This document shows, piece by piece, positions 32,557-44,149 of a stretch of 64,000 nt of DNA. The position numbers were made by a program, and so were the translations under genes. A model generated the notes under the pieces. That model was not told the origin of the DNA, ran no database searches, and saw nothing but the letters and a program-made list of their open reading frames with translations. Numbering within the stretch: the stretch's first letter is position 1; the number at the start of each line of letters is the position of its first letter. This DNA comes from Nansenia antarctica (taxonomy: Eukaryota; Chordata; Actinopteri; Argentiniformes; Microstomatidae), in assembly GCA_963989245.1 (NCBI GenBank), contig OZ022342.1, positions 37,160,942 through 37,224,941 of the forward strand, written 5' to 3'.

Positions 32557-33088
32557 GTCTCCCCCTGATCCCCCCAGTCTCCCCCTGACCACCCCAGTCT
32601 CCCCCTGACCATCCCAGTCTCCCCCAGTCACCCCCTGACCCCCCCATTCACCCCCTGACCACCCCAGTCTCCCCCTGACCACCCCAGTCTCCCCCTGACC
32701 ACCCCAGTCTCCCCCTGACCACCCCAGTCTCCCCCTGACCACCCCAGTCTCCCCCTGACCCCCCCCAGTCACCCTCTGACCCCCCAGTCTCCCCCTGACC
32801 ACCCCAGTCTCCCCCTGACCACCCCAGTCTCCCCCTGACCACCCCAGTCTCCCCCTGACCACCCCAGTCTCCCCCTGACCACCCCAGTCTCCCCCTGACC
32901 ACCCCAGTCTCCCCCTGACCCCCCCCAGTCACCCTCTGACCCCCCAGTCTCCCCCAGTCTCCCCCTGACCACCCCAGTCACCCCCTGACCCCCCCAGTCA
33001 CCCTCTGACCCCCCCAGTCTCCCCCAGTCTCCCCCTGACCACCCCAGTCACCCCCTGACCACCCCAGTCTCCCCCTGACCACCCCAGT
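32557..33088 (+). repeat. 21-bp minisatellite, about 25 units
   Basis: Tandem CCCCAGTCTCCCCCTGACCA(C) with interspersed variants (agtcaccctctgacccc) recurring at a larger spacing, showing a higher-order duplication. Its minus-strand reading (GGQGETGVVRGRLGWS) is open because 21 is divisible by 3; it is not a gene. Confidence 0.95.
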
Positions 33089-34094
33089 CGAAAGCCTGCC
33101 CTCTCCAGGACTTCTCCATCACAGTGGAGAACTCTACTGTAACCTCCTCCCAGACAGCCAAGAACCTCGGAGTGATCCTGGTGAGCCTGTCCTGTGCAGA
33201 GAACATCGCAGCAACAGCACGCTCTTGCAGATTCTTCCTCTACAACATCAGAAGGATACGACCATACCTCACCAGAAGCAGTCACTGGTCGTCTCCCACC
33301 TTGACTACTGCAACGCACTCCTGGCCGAGCTCCCCGCCTCCGCCATCAGACCTCTGCAGCTCACCCAGAATGCTGCCTCCCATCTGATGTTCAACCTCCC
33401 CAAATTCTCCCCAAACTCTCTCATGTTATCTCTCATCTCATGTTCCCTCCTTTGCACCGTTCACTGGCTCCCGATAGCAGCTCGCATCAAGTCAAGACCC
33501 TGGAGCTCGCCTACAGGGCAGCCCCTGCCTACCTGCAAGCAATAGTCACCCCCATGACTTCACTCCACTCCTCCACCTCTGCTGGCCGACTGGCCCCACC
33601 ACCTCTACGCCAACACAGCAGTCACGCTGCCCGGTCTCGTCTCTTCACTACACGGGCTCCCCGTTGGTGGAACGAGCTTCCCACGGCTGTCAGGACTGCA
33701 GAGTCACTCCCAATCTTCCATCGGAGACTGAGGCTACACCTTAACTGCTCCTACTACCCCCCTGCACTGTGTCTCCAGAGACACCTGCTTCCCCCCAAAC
33801 AGTTTCTCCCGAGATTTCTACTACCCCCTTGCACTTGTAATGTCTATCCAGTGTTTACTATTAAAATAAATTATAAATAAATAACTAAATCACATTTTTT
33901 TAAAATGTAAAACGTTCTTCTTCTAGTACGACGACTGCCAATGGCCGCTGGCCTGAGCTAGATTACTTTTCCTGCTACGACTGGTTGATTGATGATTCAC
34001 TTACTTGGTTAAATGTATTGATTGTCGTTTTGATAGTCGCTTTGGAATAAGGTGTCTGCTAAATGCCAAAAATGTAATGTAAATGTAAATTGTG
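33089..34094 (+). mobile_element. CR1/L2-like LINE 3' part
   Basis: Plus-strand LINE fragment starting where the minisatellite stops. It reads TVENSTVTSSQTAKNLGVIL, SRLDYCNALLAELP-type blocks, ARSRLFTTRAPRWWNELPTA and FHRRLRLHL with a few frame breaks, then a 3' UTR with 'gtgtctgctaaatgccaaaa' ending in a (TGTAAA)-like tail near 34094, a hallmark of fish CR1/L2 tails. Confidence 0.8.
33440..33880 (+). pseudogene. LINE reverse transcriptase C-terminal fragment
   Basis: About 140 codons are open and cover the post-catalytic C terminus with RWWNELPTAVRTAESL. Upstream, the same protein continues in other frames (33124-33545), so indels have broken it. No catalytic aspartates remain in this stretch. 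Confidence 0.7.
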
Positions 34095-35250
34095 CATATT
34101 TTTGGATTATCTTTCCAGATTTTGGGATATTAGATGTTCTGGATTAGACTTCATTGGATTTCCTTCCACACAGCGACATTGTTGATATTGGGCCTTTTTT
34201 GGGTCCTTTTTTTCCAGTTTTGCTTTATTTGTAATATTTATGCCTCATAGCATTTTCTCAAACATATTCCATGACGGCATTTTACGGCATGTTCGTTTTC
34301 CTTCATGAATATGTTGATTTCTCGCAAAGAATTTAGGATGCAAATTCTTTATCAGGCATTAGCAAGACCTCCTAAACCCCTCAAAGATGGCTGCTAAGCC
34401 GTGCCCTTTTCCCCTTTATTACTTTTCTTATTAATTACTGTCTTCTGGACCTCTCATGTCTGATCAACTGAACAGTTCAGAACATGTTACATATTCAGCT
34501 TGGTCTGTAAGCCCCCCACGACCCCACAGCCCCCCGCGACCACCACCCCTTCACCACTGTCACTTTGATGTCATAGTAGCGTTGCTGTCGTCACAACGAG
34601 CAGGCGCTCATGAATTAATTAACGTGTTCTTAGGCGCGTTTCCACAGCAGCTTGTGATCAAGTGCATTGAGGTGAAGATAAGCCGCGGACATCGCTTGGC
34701 GATGGAACTGACACACAGGCCTTTAATTAGTCAAATTAATTAAAGAGAGGCGGGGGAGGGATGTGCAACGACGGGGGACGGGGGGGGGGGGGGGGGTGGA
34801 TTGGATTGAGCATCAAATACCTGGAGATGACATTCAGAAGTCCACAATACTTGTCACAGTACTTCATCTGTAGGCTATGGCTCATAAATACAAAGCATGG
34901 TAAATAAAGCAACGGAAAGTCACAGTGGTGATGTTAAGGTGTAATGGTTCTGTTGACCTATTATATCAGTGGAAGCTAGTGGAGGTAGAAATCAAAAGAT
35001 GGGGTCATTGTAATGCATTGAAGGAAATTAGGAATGGTATCAAACATTAATATCATTCCTCATTCCGTTCCATGCATGAGCCCCTTTTCACATTTCTAAC
35101 TCCATCAGCCTCTGCTGGTATACCACAGTAAAGAAAGTTGCATTTTGAAGTTTGTTGCATACCTCACAGGGTCTGAACAAAACAGGTGGCTTGGACAGCA
35201 AACACATTCCATAGTGATACCTCCGTATGATCATAATATTGTATATTGTA
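34095..35250. other. Spacer with a poly-G run
   Basis: No gene seen. A run of about 18 consecutive G lies near 34779-34796, preceded by other G-tracts. The rest is AT-rich. Confidence 0.5.
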
Positions 35251-35375
35251 GGGCCAGTTTCACAGACAAGGCTTAAGCCTAATCCTGGACTAAAAAGCAT
35301 CTTCAATGGAGATTTTACATTGAAAGTGTGATTTAGTCCAGGACTAGGCTTAAGCCTTGACTGTGAAACCGGCCC
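35251..35375. mobile_element. Palindromic MITE
   Basis: A 125-bp near-palindrome with ends GGGCCAGTTTCACAG and the complement of GGGCCGGTTTCACAG. Central arms contain 'taatcctggactaaaaa' and its complement. Flanks suggest a 3-bp GTA duplication. It resembles a short palindromic element I recall from many vertebrates; superfamily uncertain. Confidence 0.75.
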
Positions 35376-35408
35376 GTAATGTTTCTAAATGGTTTAGATC
35401 TAGTCTTA

Positions 35409-35727
35409 CAATGGGGTAAATAAGTATTCAACACATCAACTATTTTTTAATTCAACATTGCAGCTATTCACATGAAATTTAGACCAGATATTGGTATTGA
35501 CTCAATAAAACTACAATTAAAGAAATTGTAACATTCCAGTCCATAAACAGAACTATGGGCAATAAAGTGGAAAGACACCAGAAACACCACTTTATTTACA
35601 TTTAGATTTTTTGTCTGGATTGTTTGAGTTAATACCAAAGTCTGGTGCACATTTCACTTGAATAGGCTCATTGGAAATACATTTACTGGACAAAATGTTG
35701 ATGTGTTCAATACTTATTTCCCCACTG
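35409..35727. mobile_element. Tc1/mariner-type MITE
   Basis: 319 bp flanked by TA on both sides (35407-35408, 35728-35729), with inverted ends CAATGGGGTAAATAAGTATT and the complement of CAGTGGGGAAATAAGTATT; these are Tc1-like termini. No transposase. Confidence 0.85.
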
Positions 35728-35872
35728 TATGTCTATACCTATACCCTCCCCTCCTGTATGTCTATACCTATACCCTCCCCTCCTGTATGTCTATACATAT
35801 ACCCTCCCCTCCTGTATGTCTATACCTATACCCTCCCCTCCTGTATGTCTATACCTCTACCCTCCCCTCCTG
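35726..35872 (+). repeat. 29-bp minisatellite, five units
   Basis: Five near-identical copies of 'tgtatgtctatacctatacc' plus 'ctcccctcc', beginning exactly at the right end of the Tc1-type MITE. The first unit overlaps the MITE end and its TA duplication. Confidence 0.92.
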
Positions 35873-36020
35873 ACAGAAGCATCAGCTGGGCCAGCCCATT
35901 TTATTTCACCTTTATTTATCCAGGGAGGGCCAGTTGAGAGCAAGCTCTCTTTTCCAATGCCGCCCTGATTACATAAAATACAACTATACACATAGTGCGG
36001 CAGATAAGCTCATATATAGA

Positions 36021-36290
36021 AGGTATTGTGCATTTTATGACTAAAGCATGAAACTTTCTACAGTGTTTCTATAGACTGTAAACTTCATTTTTAGACGTGG
36101 AACCACTTCAGATTTGACCTCTGGTGTCAGGTAGACTCTAGAATGATAGAATGATCATACAATGATAAAAATGATTGAAAAAGAACAATGAAGTGAAAAA
36201 AATGAAAAAAATGTGTTCTTTTTTATTTTATTTATTTATTTTTCTTAGAATGATAATAATATATCATATTATACTATAGAATGATAGAAT
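36021..36290. mobile_element. Solo end of the 12385 foldback family
   Basis: The first ~120 bp repeat the foldback terminus beginning GTGCATTTTATGAC, followed by its interior 'gaatgatagaatgatcat' motif. The partner end is missing; a TTAGGG run (36297-36335) follows. Confidence 0.7.
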
Positions 36291-36400
36291 GATCATAGGG
36301 TTAGGGTTAGGGTTAAGGGTTAGGGTTAGGGTTAACATGAACGTTTGCCAAATATTCCCATCAAGTTCACATGATGTCGTTGGCACAACAAACTCTGCCT

Positions 36401-36535
36401 TCATTGATTGATTGATTGAAAACTTTATTAGAAGATTTGCAGAAGTAGGTACATGAAAGTACATATTACATACAAGGTCAACTAACAGGATAAAAACCCA
36501 AGAAAGCCACTGGCTTATTTCAATTGGGGTCCTTC
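36401..36535 (-). mobile_element. LINE 3' tail (same family as 13858)
   Basis: (GATT)n tail then about 120 bp almost identical to 13860-13985. A short 5'-truncated insertion on the minus strand. Confidence 0.8.
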
Positions 36536-36647
36536 ATCATGTCTACCATCTGACTCAAGTCGTTTTGAGAGCATTGAATCAACTACTCCTTCCTTAAGCA
36601 GCACTCTATTCGGTTGTTAAGTCTGACGTCAAACGTGTCCAAACCAG

Positions 36648-36815
36648 GGGCGCTTAGGTGGCTTGGCGGGTTAAGCGCTGACCATGTAACCGCCGGTTCG
36701 ATTCCGGCCGGGGACATATCCTGCATGTCATCCCTCCTCTCTCTCTCACCCATTCTTCCTGTCTAAATCTTCACTGTATCTATCAATAAAATGAGCCCCA
36801 CTCAGAAAAAATAAT
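36648..36815 (+). mobile_element. tRNA-derived SINE
   Basis: A tRNA-like head with box A region TGGCTTGGCGGGTTAAGCGC and box B GGTTCGATTCC (36695-36705), then 'gacatatcctgcatgtcat', a CT-rich segment and an end with 'caataaaatgagcccc' followed by an A-rich tail. This arrangement matches a SINE type I recall from many teleosts. A decayed copy is at 57936-58075. Confidence 0.85.
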
Positions 36816-36958
36816 ACCGCAGTGTACAGCGGTAGAATGACAGTTCAATCATTTTTTAGACTGGGATTTATTCATACAACAAGGGACACAGCACTTTCCC
36901 GTTTTCCCCATATTGTCAGCGTCTTTGAGCCGCTATACAAATAAACCCCTCAACCCCC

Positions 36959-37711
36959 GCATTCGTGGAATGAGCAACACAACTAAACATGTGGGTAGCG
37001 GCCCAAAGATATTTGCCAAAATCCCCTATATTCTTCTGTTGGTATTCACTCTCGTTTTGAGTTGCTTGGTGGATTGGATGATTGCACTCTTCCACAGTAT
37101 TAAGGAAAAAACAACACATATTGGCAATTTTTACACTTTATTAATTTTACACTGTCAGGGACCTCAGCAGCTTGTGGAAGATCCATACGCAGTCACAACA
37201 GCTTGGCTCCTCCTCCTCATGCTGGTCACCAGCCTGGTCACACACTGCTGTGGGACGGCATCCCATTCCTCAACTAGGATTTACCCAAGTCAGCCAACAT
37301 GGTTGCGTTGGTCACTCTGGCACGTACAGCACGCCCAAGCTGATCCCACAAGTGTTCAATTGGGTTGAGGTCTGGACTCACGGCAGGCCATTCCACCCTC
37401 TCCACTCCCAAATTCTGGAGATGCTCTGTGATGATCCTGGCTCTGTGGGGGCGGGCGTTGTCATCCTGGAGGATGGAGTTAGGTCCCAGATTCTGGAGAT
37501 ATGGGATCGCCACTGGCCCCAGAATATCATTCCTGTCAATTTGGTGCCATTCAGGTGCCAGTCACACACCTGTGACTGACATACACCTGCCAGCACTTGA
37601 AGCTCAAAACGAGAGTGAATACCAACAGAAGAATATTGCAGGGGATTTTGGCAAATCTTTTTGGTCCGCTACCCACACGTTTAGCTGTGTTACTCATTCC
37701 ATGAATGCACA
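36959..37711 (-). mobile_element. Tc1-like element, internally deleted, long inverted ends
   Basis: Inverted ends of about 110 bp (GCATTCGTGGAATGAG inward, and complement at 37711) enclose only the C-terminal part of a Tc1-type transposase on the minus strand. A further inverted pair (tattcggttgttaagtc near 36590 and complement near 37926) lies outside, perhaps an older element that hosted this one and the SINE. Confidence 0.75.
37274..37596 (-). pseudogene. Tc1-like transposase C-terminal fragment
   Basis: Reads ILQDDNARPHRARIITEHL with the second catalytic aspartate and WPAVSPDLNPIEHLWD with the third acidic residue (DD34E-type spacing). The N-terminal DNA-binding domain and first aspartate are absent. 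Upstream residues continue in another frame, indicating an indel near 37510. Confidence 0.8.
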
Positions 37712-38644
37712 ATCCTTACAAGTTGTACCTCGTTGTAAAGGTGACTAATCAGGCTTTCCAACGATATAAAATACAATACCAATTGGTATTATTAAAGGGG
37801 AGGAAGAATCGACTGAAATAACGTTTCCAAACTTTTTTTGAGGAGTTTATAATGAATTATTATTATTACTGAGGCATTTCGAAGAGAGCGCCTCAGCCAA
37901 CTTTGGACCCGGAAACACGTCGCGACTTAACAACCGAATAGCTACACAATAAGGTTATGAAGGCCAAGAAGGAGAAGATAACTCTCATGAAAAGAGTACC
38001 ACATTGAAGTGTGAGTGTTCTGAGACCGGGTTCTGAGTCCATCTCAGCCGCCAATTGCGAAGGTTCACAGACACTTTGTACTCCTCCTACACCGCCCTGT
38101 CTCCTCTCCTCTGATTGGCCATGAATGTTTTATTGCTCCTGTTGCATGTCCCTCTCTCCCTCTCTCCATCTCTCCCTTTGTTGACCGAGCGCACTTCTGC
38201 CAAGCCTTCAAAAAAAGAAGTCACTCTCGACCTTCTCTTCTCTGACTTCTCTCTGGCATTTCTGTTCAGTGGAAGGCCAGATAGAGGGAGAGACGTTGAG
38301 AACAGGAGCTAGGTCGTATAGGCTGGAAACGCAGCACTGCAGTGCATTAGATAGATGGAGAGAGAAGACGTCACACTTTGTACTCCTCCTATGTCAGTAG
38401 ATGTCAGTCGTCATGGTTACACTTGTCAGACAGTCGAATAAGATTGTTAGGGAGAGAAGAGTAGTAACACTACATAGATTTACCTTGTGTACTGAAAAGT
38501 AGGACAGCAATAACACTAACCCTCTATCAAACAGTTATGGAATGTATTCATATGTGGTATCAAGATATTGATACATTTTAAAATCAGTAGTCTTTTTAGT
38601 AGTGCGGCAGCTTAGCAAAACGATGGGGACGCGCCGGACAAAAG
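37712..38644. other. Spacer left of the first LTR retrotransposon
   Basis: No gene recognised. The sequence up to the AAAG at 38641-38644 is the left flank of the Ty3/gypsy element. Confidence 0.4.
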
Positions 38645-39442
38645 TGTAACCCCTCACAATCCGGACAGACCAGGCAGGCACACAGGTTCACTTTCAAGCT
38701 GTTTATTTATCTGAATGTGCAAACAAAATGGTGGTTATTTAATGGTAGGCTCCAGCACAAAACAACTTTCGCCCCATCTCAACCGCTCACAAAGACGAAA
38801 GGGCTCTGCCTTTGTCATAACATCAAATAATTATTAGTTATCATACCATTCATATCATTATAACACACAAGACTAAACCATACCCATGGATACAACATAC
38901 ATACAACATACCTGAATGTGCAAACAAAATGGTGGTTATTTAATGGTAGGCTCCAGCACAAAACAGCTCTCGCCCCTGCATGTCAGCAAAACAAAACATT
39001 CAGAACGCGCCACATTGCCGCCATCTTAGCTCACGCTAACTAGCTGTTAGCTAGTTAGCTCACAACTTTATCCATCCATAAAATACAAATAAACAAAACA
39101 TAACTCAAAAATAATGGCATAAAAACCAATGGTAAACATTCATCTCAAATAATACATTCGGTTTATATTAGTGAAAAAACTCTTTATCAAACCAAATATA
39201 AAACGGGGACGGGAGCACAAACTTTCACCTACCATCTCAACCGCTCACAAAGACGAAAGGGGTGAGCTACGGTGGCCTTCGTCAAAACATTAAACGCGGC
39301 CAGTCCAACCACCACTAGGGGCACTACACACCGTATGCAGCCATGGGTAAATCAATCCAAAACACTTAACCAAATGATAAAAAGCTAACGATTTTGATGA
39401 ACTTCAACCTATAACTTAAATATAATTTATAACCCTGTTACA
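38645..39442 (-). repeat. 3' LTR of Ty3/gypsy element 1 (long form, 798 bp)
   Basis: Shares about 110 bp at its left and 230 bp at its right with the other LTR but contains about 456 bp extra, including a second copy of 'gtgcaaacaaaatggtggtt' (first at 38717, second at 38918). Either this LTR gained an insertion/duplication or the other lost it. Confidence 0.88.
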
Positions 39443-39460
39443 CTCTCCCCGCCTGAATTC
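39443..39460 (-). promoter_or_regulatory. Polypurine tract of element 1
   Basis: The minus-strand purine run AGGCGGGGAGAG directly abuts the 3' LTR, the expected plus-strand DNA primer site. Confidence 0.75.
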
Positions 39461-39806
39461 AACGAAATCGAGACTAACGGGGGAGTAACATAAAATCTAA
39501 AGACATCCAAAACACGAGGGACTAACTAGCACCATGAAAGTGTCAAAGAATCCCACCATACCCCATAAGCAACACTTTGAATGAATAACACACATATACA
39601 ACAATGTGCCCTGTCAAGCCACAAGACTGTTCAATAAAGAACTCCTGAGGGCAGTGCTGCGCATATCACAAACCCTTCACAGACGACGTAAAAGGTGCCT
39701 TTATACACCTCTCGCATTCAATTCAAACTCAAGACCAGCCAACTACAATGGCACTGCTAAGAGGTATGAAAACACAAACAAAACAACATCTCAAAGGCAA
39801 GAAAGC

Positions 39807-42800
39807 CTATCCCAGTGTGTCTATGCCAAATAAGGAGCTAGCCCACATCTTAAGTTTCTGCGTCTGCACGTTCAACACCCTCTGATTGCTCATGGTTTGA
39901 ATCAGCCTGTTCACCGGTTTGATGACGCGGCCTACTCTGGATACCACTGTGTCAGCATCGTGAACATGGCTAGATTCTCCTAGCAAGGCACTGGTATCAG
40001 CATGAGCGTGGCTATGTGGACCAACCATGGATGCAGTGTGCTCAGAGCTTCCCTCCGTCCGCGGACAGGTGGACCCGCCGATCGACTCCAGAACTGTCCT
40101 CCCAGAAACTTCTTCGGCCACTACGCCCCCATCCTGGTCCTGATCGGGTCTGTTCTCATGGGGAGGGGTGGGAGGGTTACTATCCACTGCACGAAGACTC
40201 TCCTCGTGTACCGGAATCTGGGACACCCAGTGCCGAGTACGGGAGGTGTGTCCCACTGCACAGTCAAGCCCCGTGAGTTGCTCAGAGATATCCACGGCTC
40301 CATTCTCTTCAGAAGCACAGTCAAGCAGTGTGAGTTGCTCAGATGAGATATCCAGGGCTCCATTATCTTCATCAGCACTATCAGAGGTCACTGAGGCACT
40401 ATCATCATCCTCGGGCAGGACTGGCAGGAAATTCACACAGAGTAACAGGTTACGGTGGACTACTTTTGACTGGCCTGAGACCGGATTCCGCACCTCATAG
40501 GTGTGAGTCAGGGGGTTCTTGCTGATCACTGCATAGACCACATCTCCCCATCGGTCAGCCAGCTTCCTGCGTCCTCTCTCTCCCTTGTTCGCCAGGAGAA
40601 CTCTGTCACCGGGTTCGATATCCACTCCCTTGACTCTCCGGTTGTATATCTTGGCCTGACGCCTTTGGTCGTCACTGGTGTGTCTCTCTGCCAACACCAT
40701 AGCTTCACGAAGATCTGACTTCAGCTCCTCAACGTACTGTGGGAACGAGGTTTCACTGTCGTCTCTCAGAGCGGATTTGAACAGGACATCAACCGGTAGG
40801 CGTGGAACCCGGCCGAACATGAGGTAAAACGGCGGGTATCCGGTGGTCTCATGCGTGGTGCTGTTGTACACGAATGTCAGTGTGTGTAACATTTGAGGCC
40901 AGACGTGCTTGGCTCGTGGAGAGAGGGTCCTGATCATGTTCCCCAACGTGCGGTTGAAACGCTCTGCTGATCCGTTTCCCATCGGGTGATAGGCTGTGGT
41001 ACGAGACTTCTTAACACCGGACACCTGAAGAAGGGCTGCTATCAACTCGCTCCCAAAGTTGGCGCCCTGATCTGAATGTATTCTTTCAGGGAGACCGTAG
41101 TAGCAGAAGAAGTCATCCCACAATCTCCTCGCCACCTGTTTAGCGGTCTGGTCAGGACAGTAGAAGGCGTGAGCCAGCTTTGTGAAGTGGTCCGTCACAA
41201 CTAAGACGTCCACAGGACGGTTCTTAGAATCCTCAGCAGTCCAGAAATCGATGCACACCAACTCCAACGGTGCTGTAGTCTTGATGCTCTCGAGTGGCGC
41301 ACGGCCCTCTGGCTCTGGGGTCTTGGCTGCAACGCACCTGGGACAGCGTTTGACATGTTCTCTTACATCTCGCTCCATGGAGCTCCAGTAAAACCTCTGT
41401 CTCATGAGGGAGAAGGTTCTATCCTGACCCTGGTGTCCCGCGTTGTCATGACACCCACGCAGAGCATCCTCTCTCAGTGACGAAGGGACAACGTACTGCT
41501 GCCTCTTCTTCCTGGTTACCGGATCTCTGGACACACAATACATGATACCATCCTCCATCACTAACTTGCCCCACTGCCTCATAAGCCTCAAAGCACCCGC
41601 AGTCTCACCAGGCCTCTCTCTCCTTGAAGGTCTCCGGTTCCGCTCGACGTAGAACACCACTCTCGCTATGTCAGCATCTTCCCGTTGCTTGTCTCTGAGA
41701 TCTTGCTTAGAGAAAGACGGTAACACATCTTGGCCAGTGGACATGACCCTCTGGACGTGGTCTACCAGGACTGTGGACCTGACTCTCGCAGCTGTGTCCC
41801 AATTGTTATGACCTTCAAACAGAGCTGACACTTCATCTTGGGACATGGAGCTGACTGAGGGCACAGCTGTGTTGGAGGCTGTCGACTGGTCTTTCCGAGA
41901 GGTTTTCTGGGTTGACTGGCGGGCGTTGGACCACCTGAAGGCCTCTTGGACACCATCCCCAGACAGACCCTCTGACTCCTTCAATAGACACTCGTAAGGC
42001 TCACTGATCAGGCGCCCACCGATTCTCCTTCCCGCAAAAGGCTCCCTACTAAGGGCATCCGCGACGACATTCTGTGGCCCTGGGACATATTTGATGTCAA
42101 ACTTGTAAGCAGCGAGCTTTGCAACCCACCGTTGCTCGACAGCGTCCAGCTTGGGCTTAGTGAGGATGTGAGCGAGAGGGTTGTTGTCTGTCCAGGCGGT
42201 GAAAACATGGCCCTTCAGCCAGTGGCTGAACTTCTCGCAGACAGCCCATTTCAGAGCCAGAAACTCCAACCGATGAGCAGGGTACACACTCTGGGCTTTG
42301 TTCAGGGTCTTACTCGCAAAGGCTATTGGGCGAGCCCGCCCATCACTGGAGGCAACCTGAGACAGCACAGCTCCTAAGCCCTCAGACGACGCGTCAGTGG
42401 AAAGGATGAACGGCTTTGAGAAGTCAGGGTGAGCCAGCATGACGTTGCTGAGTAAGGCCTCTTTAAGGTTCTGGAGGGCCTGGTCGCACTCTGCGGTCCA
42501 GTCTGCAGCGGTCAGTTTCCTGTAGGTCACACGCTTCTGTCTCTTCCCCTTGTTACTCTTGTCCGTCTTCGCCTCAGCCGTCAGTCTGAAGAGAGGTTTA
42601 GCTAGAGTGGAGCAGTGAGGGATGAACCGCTGGTACCACATGACCAAACCAAGGAATGACTTAATCTTCTTGGGGCATGGGGACTGGCAGTCGGAGGACA
42701 TCAGGTCTGACTTGGTCATCTCCGTTACGGCTCCCACCTTAGCTGGATCTGTTGACACGCCACTACTGTCCACAATGTGCCCCAGGAAGTGGACAGAGCG

Positions 42801-44141
42801 GCGCAGTAGGTGGCACTTCTTGGGGGCCAACTTTAGGTTGTATGCCCGCAGACGCTCGAAGACGATCTCCAGCCTCTTCACGGCCTCCTCCTCACTGGCC
42901 GCGAATACCATCAAGTCGTCCAGGTAGCACAACAAGTTCATGAAGTTGAGGTCCCCAAAGATCATCATCATCATCCTCATGAAACTTCCTGGGCTGTTAC
43001 ACAGACCCTGAGGAAGTCTGTTATACTCATGGAGGCCGACAGGCGAGGCAAAGGCAGTGAACTTCTTACTGTCTTCGTGCAAGGGGACGTTATAGAAGCC
43101 ACTGGTAAGGTCCATTGTACTGAACAACACGTTCCCTCCTAGAACTGCCAGGCAGTCTGCCTGATGTGGAAGAGGGTAGGCATCTTTCACTGTCCTGGCA
43201 TTGAGAGAGCGGAAGTCAGTACAGATGCGCAGCTCGCCATCTCTCTTCCAGACGAGGACAAGTGGAGAGGCAAACTCACTAGTTGACTTTCTGATGATGC
43301 CTTTTTCCTCCATTTCATTCAGTGTTGTCCGGAGCTTCTGGTAGTGCGCTGGCGGCACGCGCCGGTACGGCAGCTTGAATGGCCTCTCATCTACTAAGTG
43401 GATCTTGTGAACAAAGTCCCTCACTTCGCCACAGTCGAGCCTATCCTTGGAGAAGATATCAGAGTATCTGAGAGCGAGCTTGCACATCTCCTGCCTACAG
43501 TCCTCAGAGACCTCACATGAATCGAGATCCAAGTCACTTAGGCCACTCTCTCTCAGAGCTCCCGTCAGGTCAGACGGAGGTGGGGTTCGTTCAGCTGTGA
43601 CATGTTGACTATTGGACTTTAAACATGGACCATCAGCGGGCTGGAGCTCCTCAACAGCCAGGCATGGATACACATCTGCCAACTTGGCGTTTCTTCTCAT
43701 CGTTATTGGCTTGTCCGTGGGGTTTATGATCTTCATGGGGACCCATCCATCTCCCCACAGAGGAGTCACCACTCTGCCAACCAGGACGTTTCTCGGGATT
43801 GCATGTGACTTTGTTGGCTCAACCACCACGGTGCAGCCCGGGGGTCCACGTGATTTCTCTGGAAATCCACACCAGGTGTTCATGTCCAGGCAGGAGAGTG
43901 ACGGCTTGGTTGAGTTTGACTGTTCCAACAACGTCGGGCACATCATCACCCTTCCACCGATTGATGCCGGAGAGCATAGCAAGGAAGTCGTCACGCCCCC
44001 CAGCCACAGGACCAACTGTCTCAGAGATCATTTTCCAATATGTGTCTGAGTCCTTGAATTTGTGAGTCAGATACTTGATCACATTTGTCCCTATGATGAG
44101 CTCATCTACCTGACCCGGGACAACTAGTGTGGGCACCGTCA
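39807..44141 (-). pseudogene. Element 1 pol: reverse transcriptase, RNase H, integrase
   Basis: An open frame of 1402 codons (39807-44015) plus a short upstream piece in another frame up to 44141 that carries the end of the protease region (IIGTNVIKYLTHKF). RT has LLCYLDDLMVF (YLDD at about 42915-42926), RNase H has LSTDASSEGLGAVLS, integrase has the HHCC finger (GHQGQDRTFSLMRQRFYWSS and CPRCVAAK) and SDQGANFGSE and NGSAERFNRTL core motifs. The break near 43855 lies in a C-run. The C-terminal ~250 residues after the integrase are low-complexity acidic. The order PR-RT-RH-IN is Ty3/gypsy. Confidence 0.9.
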
Positions 44142-44149
44142 CTGTACAT

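Noticed and set aside
32417..33318. Overlapping glycine/tryptophan-repeat frames on the minus strand
   Set aside because: They are products of the 21-bp minisatellite, whose length is a multiple of three, so openness carries no information.
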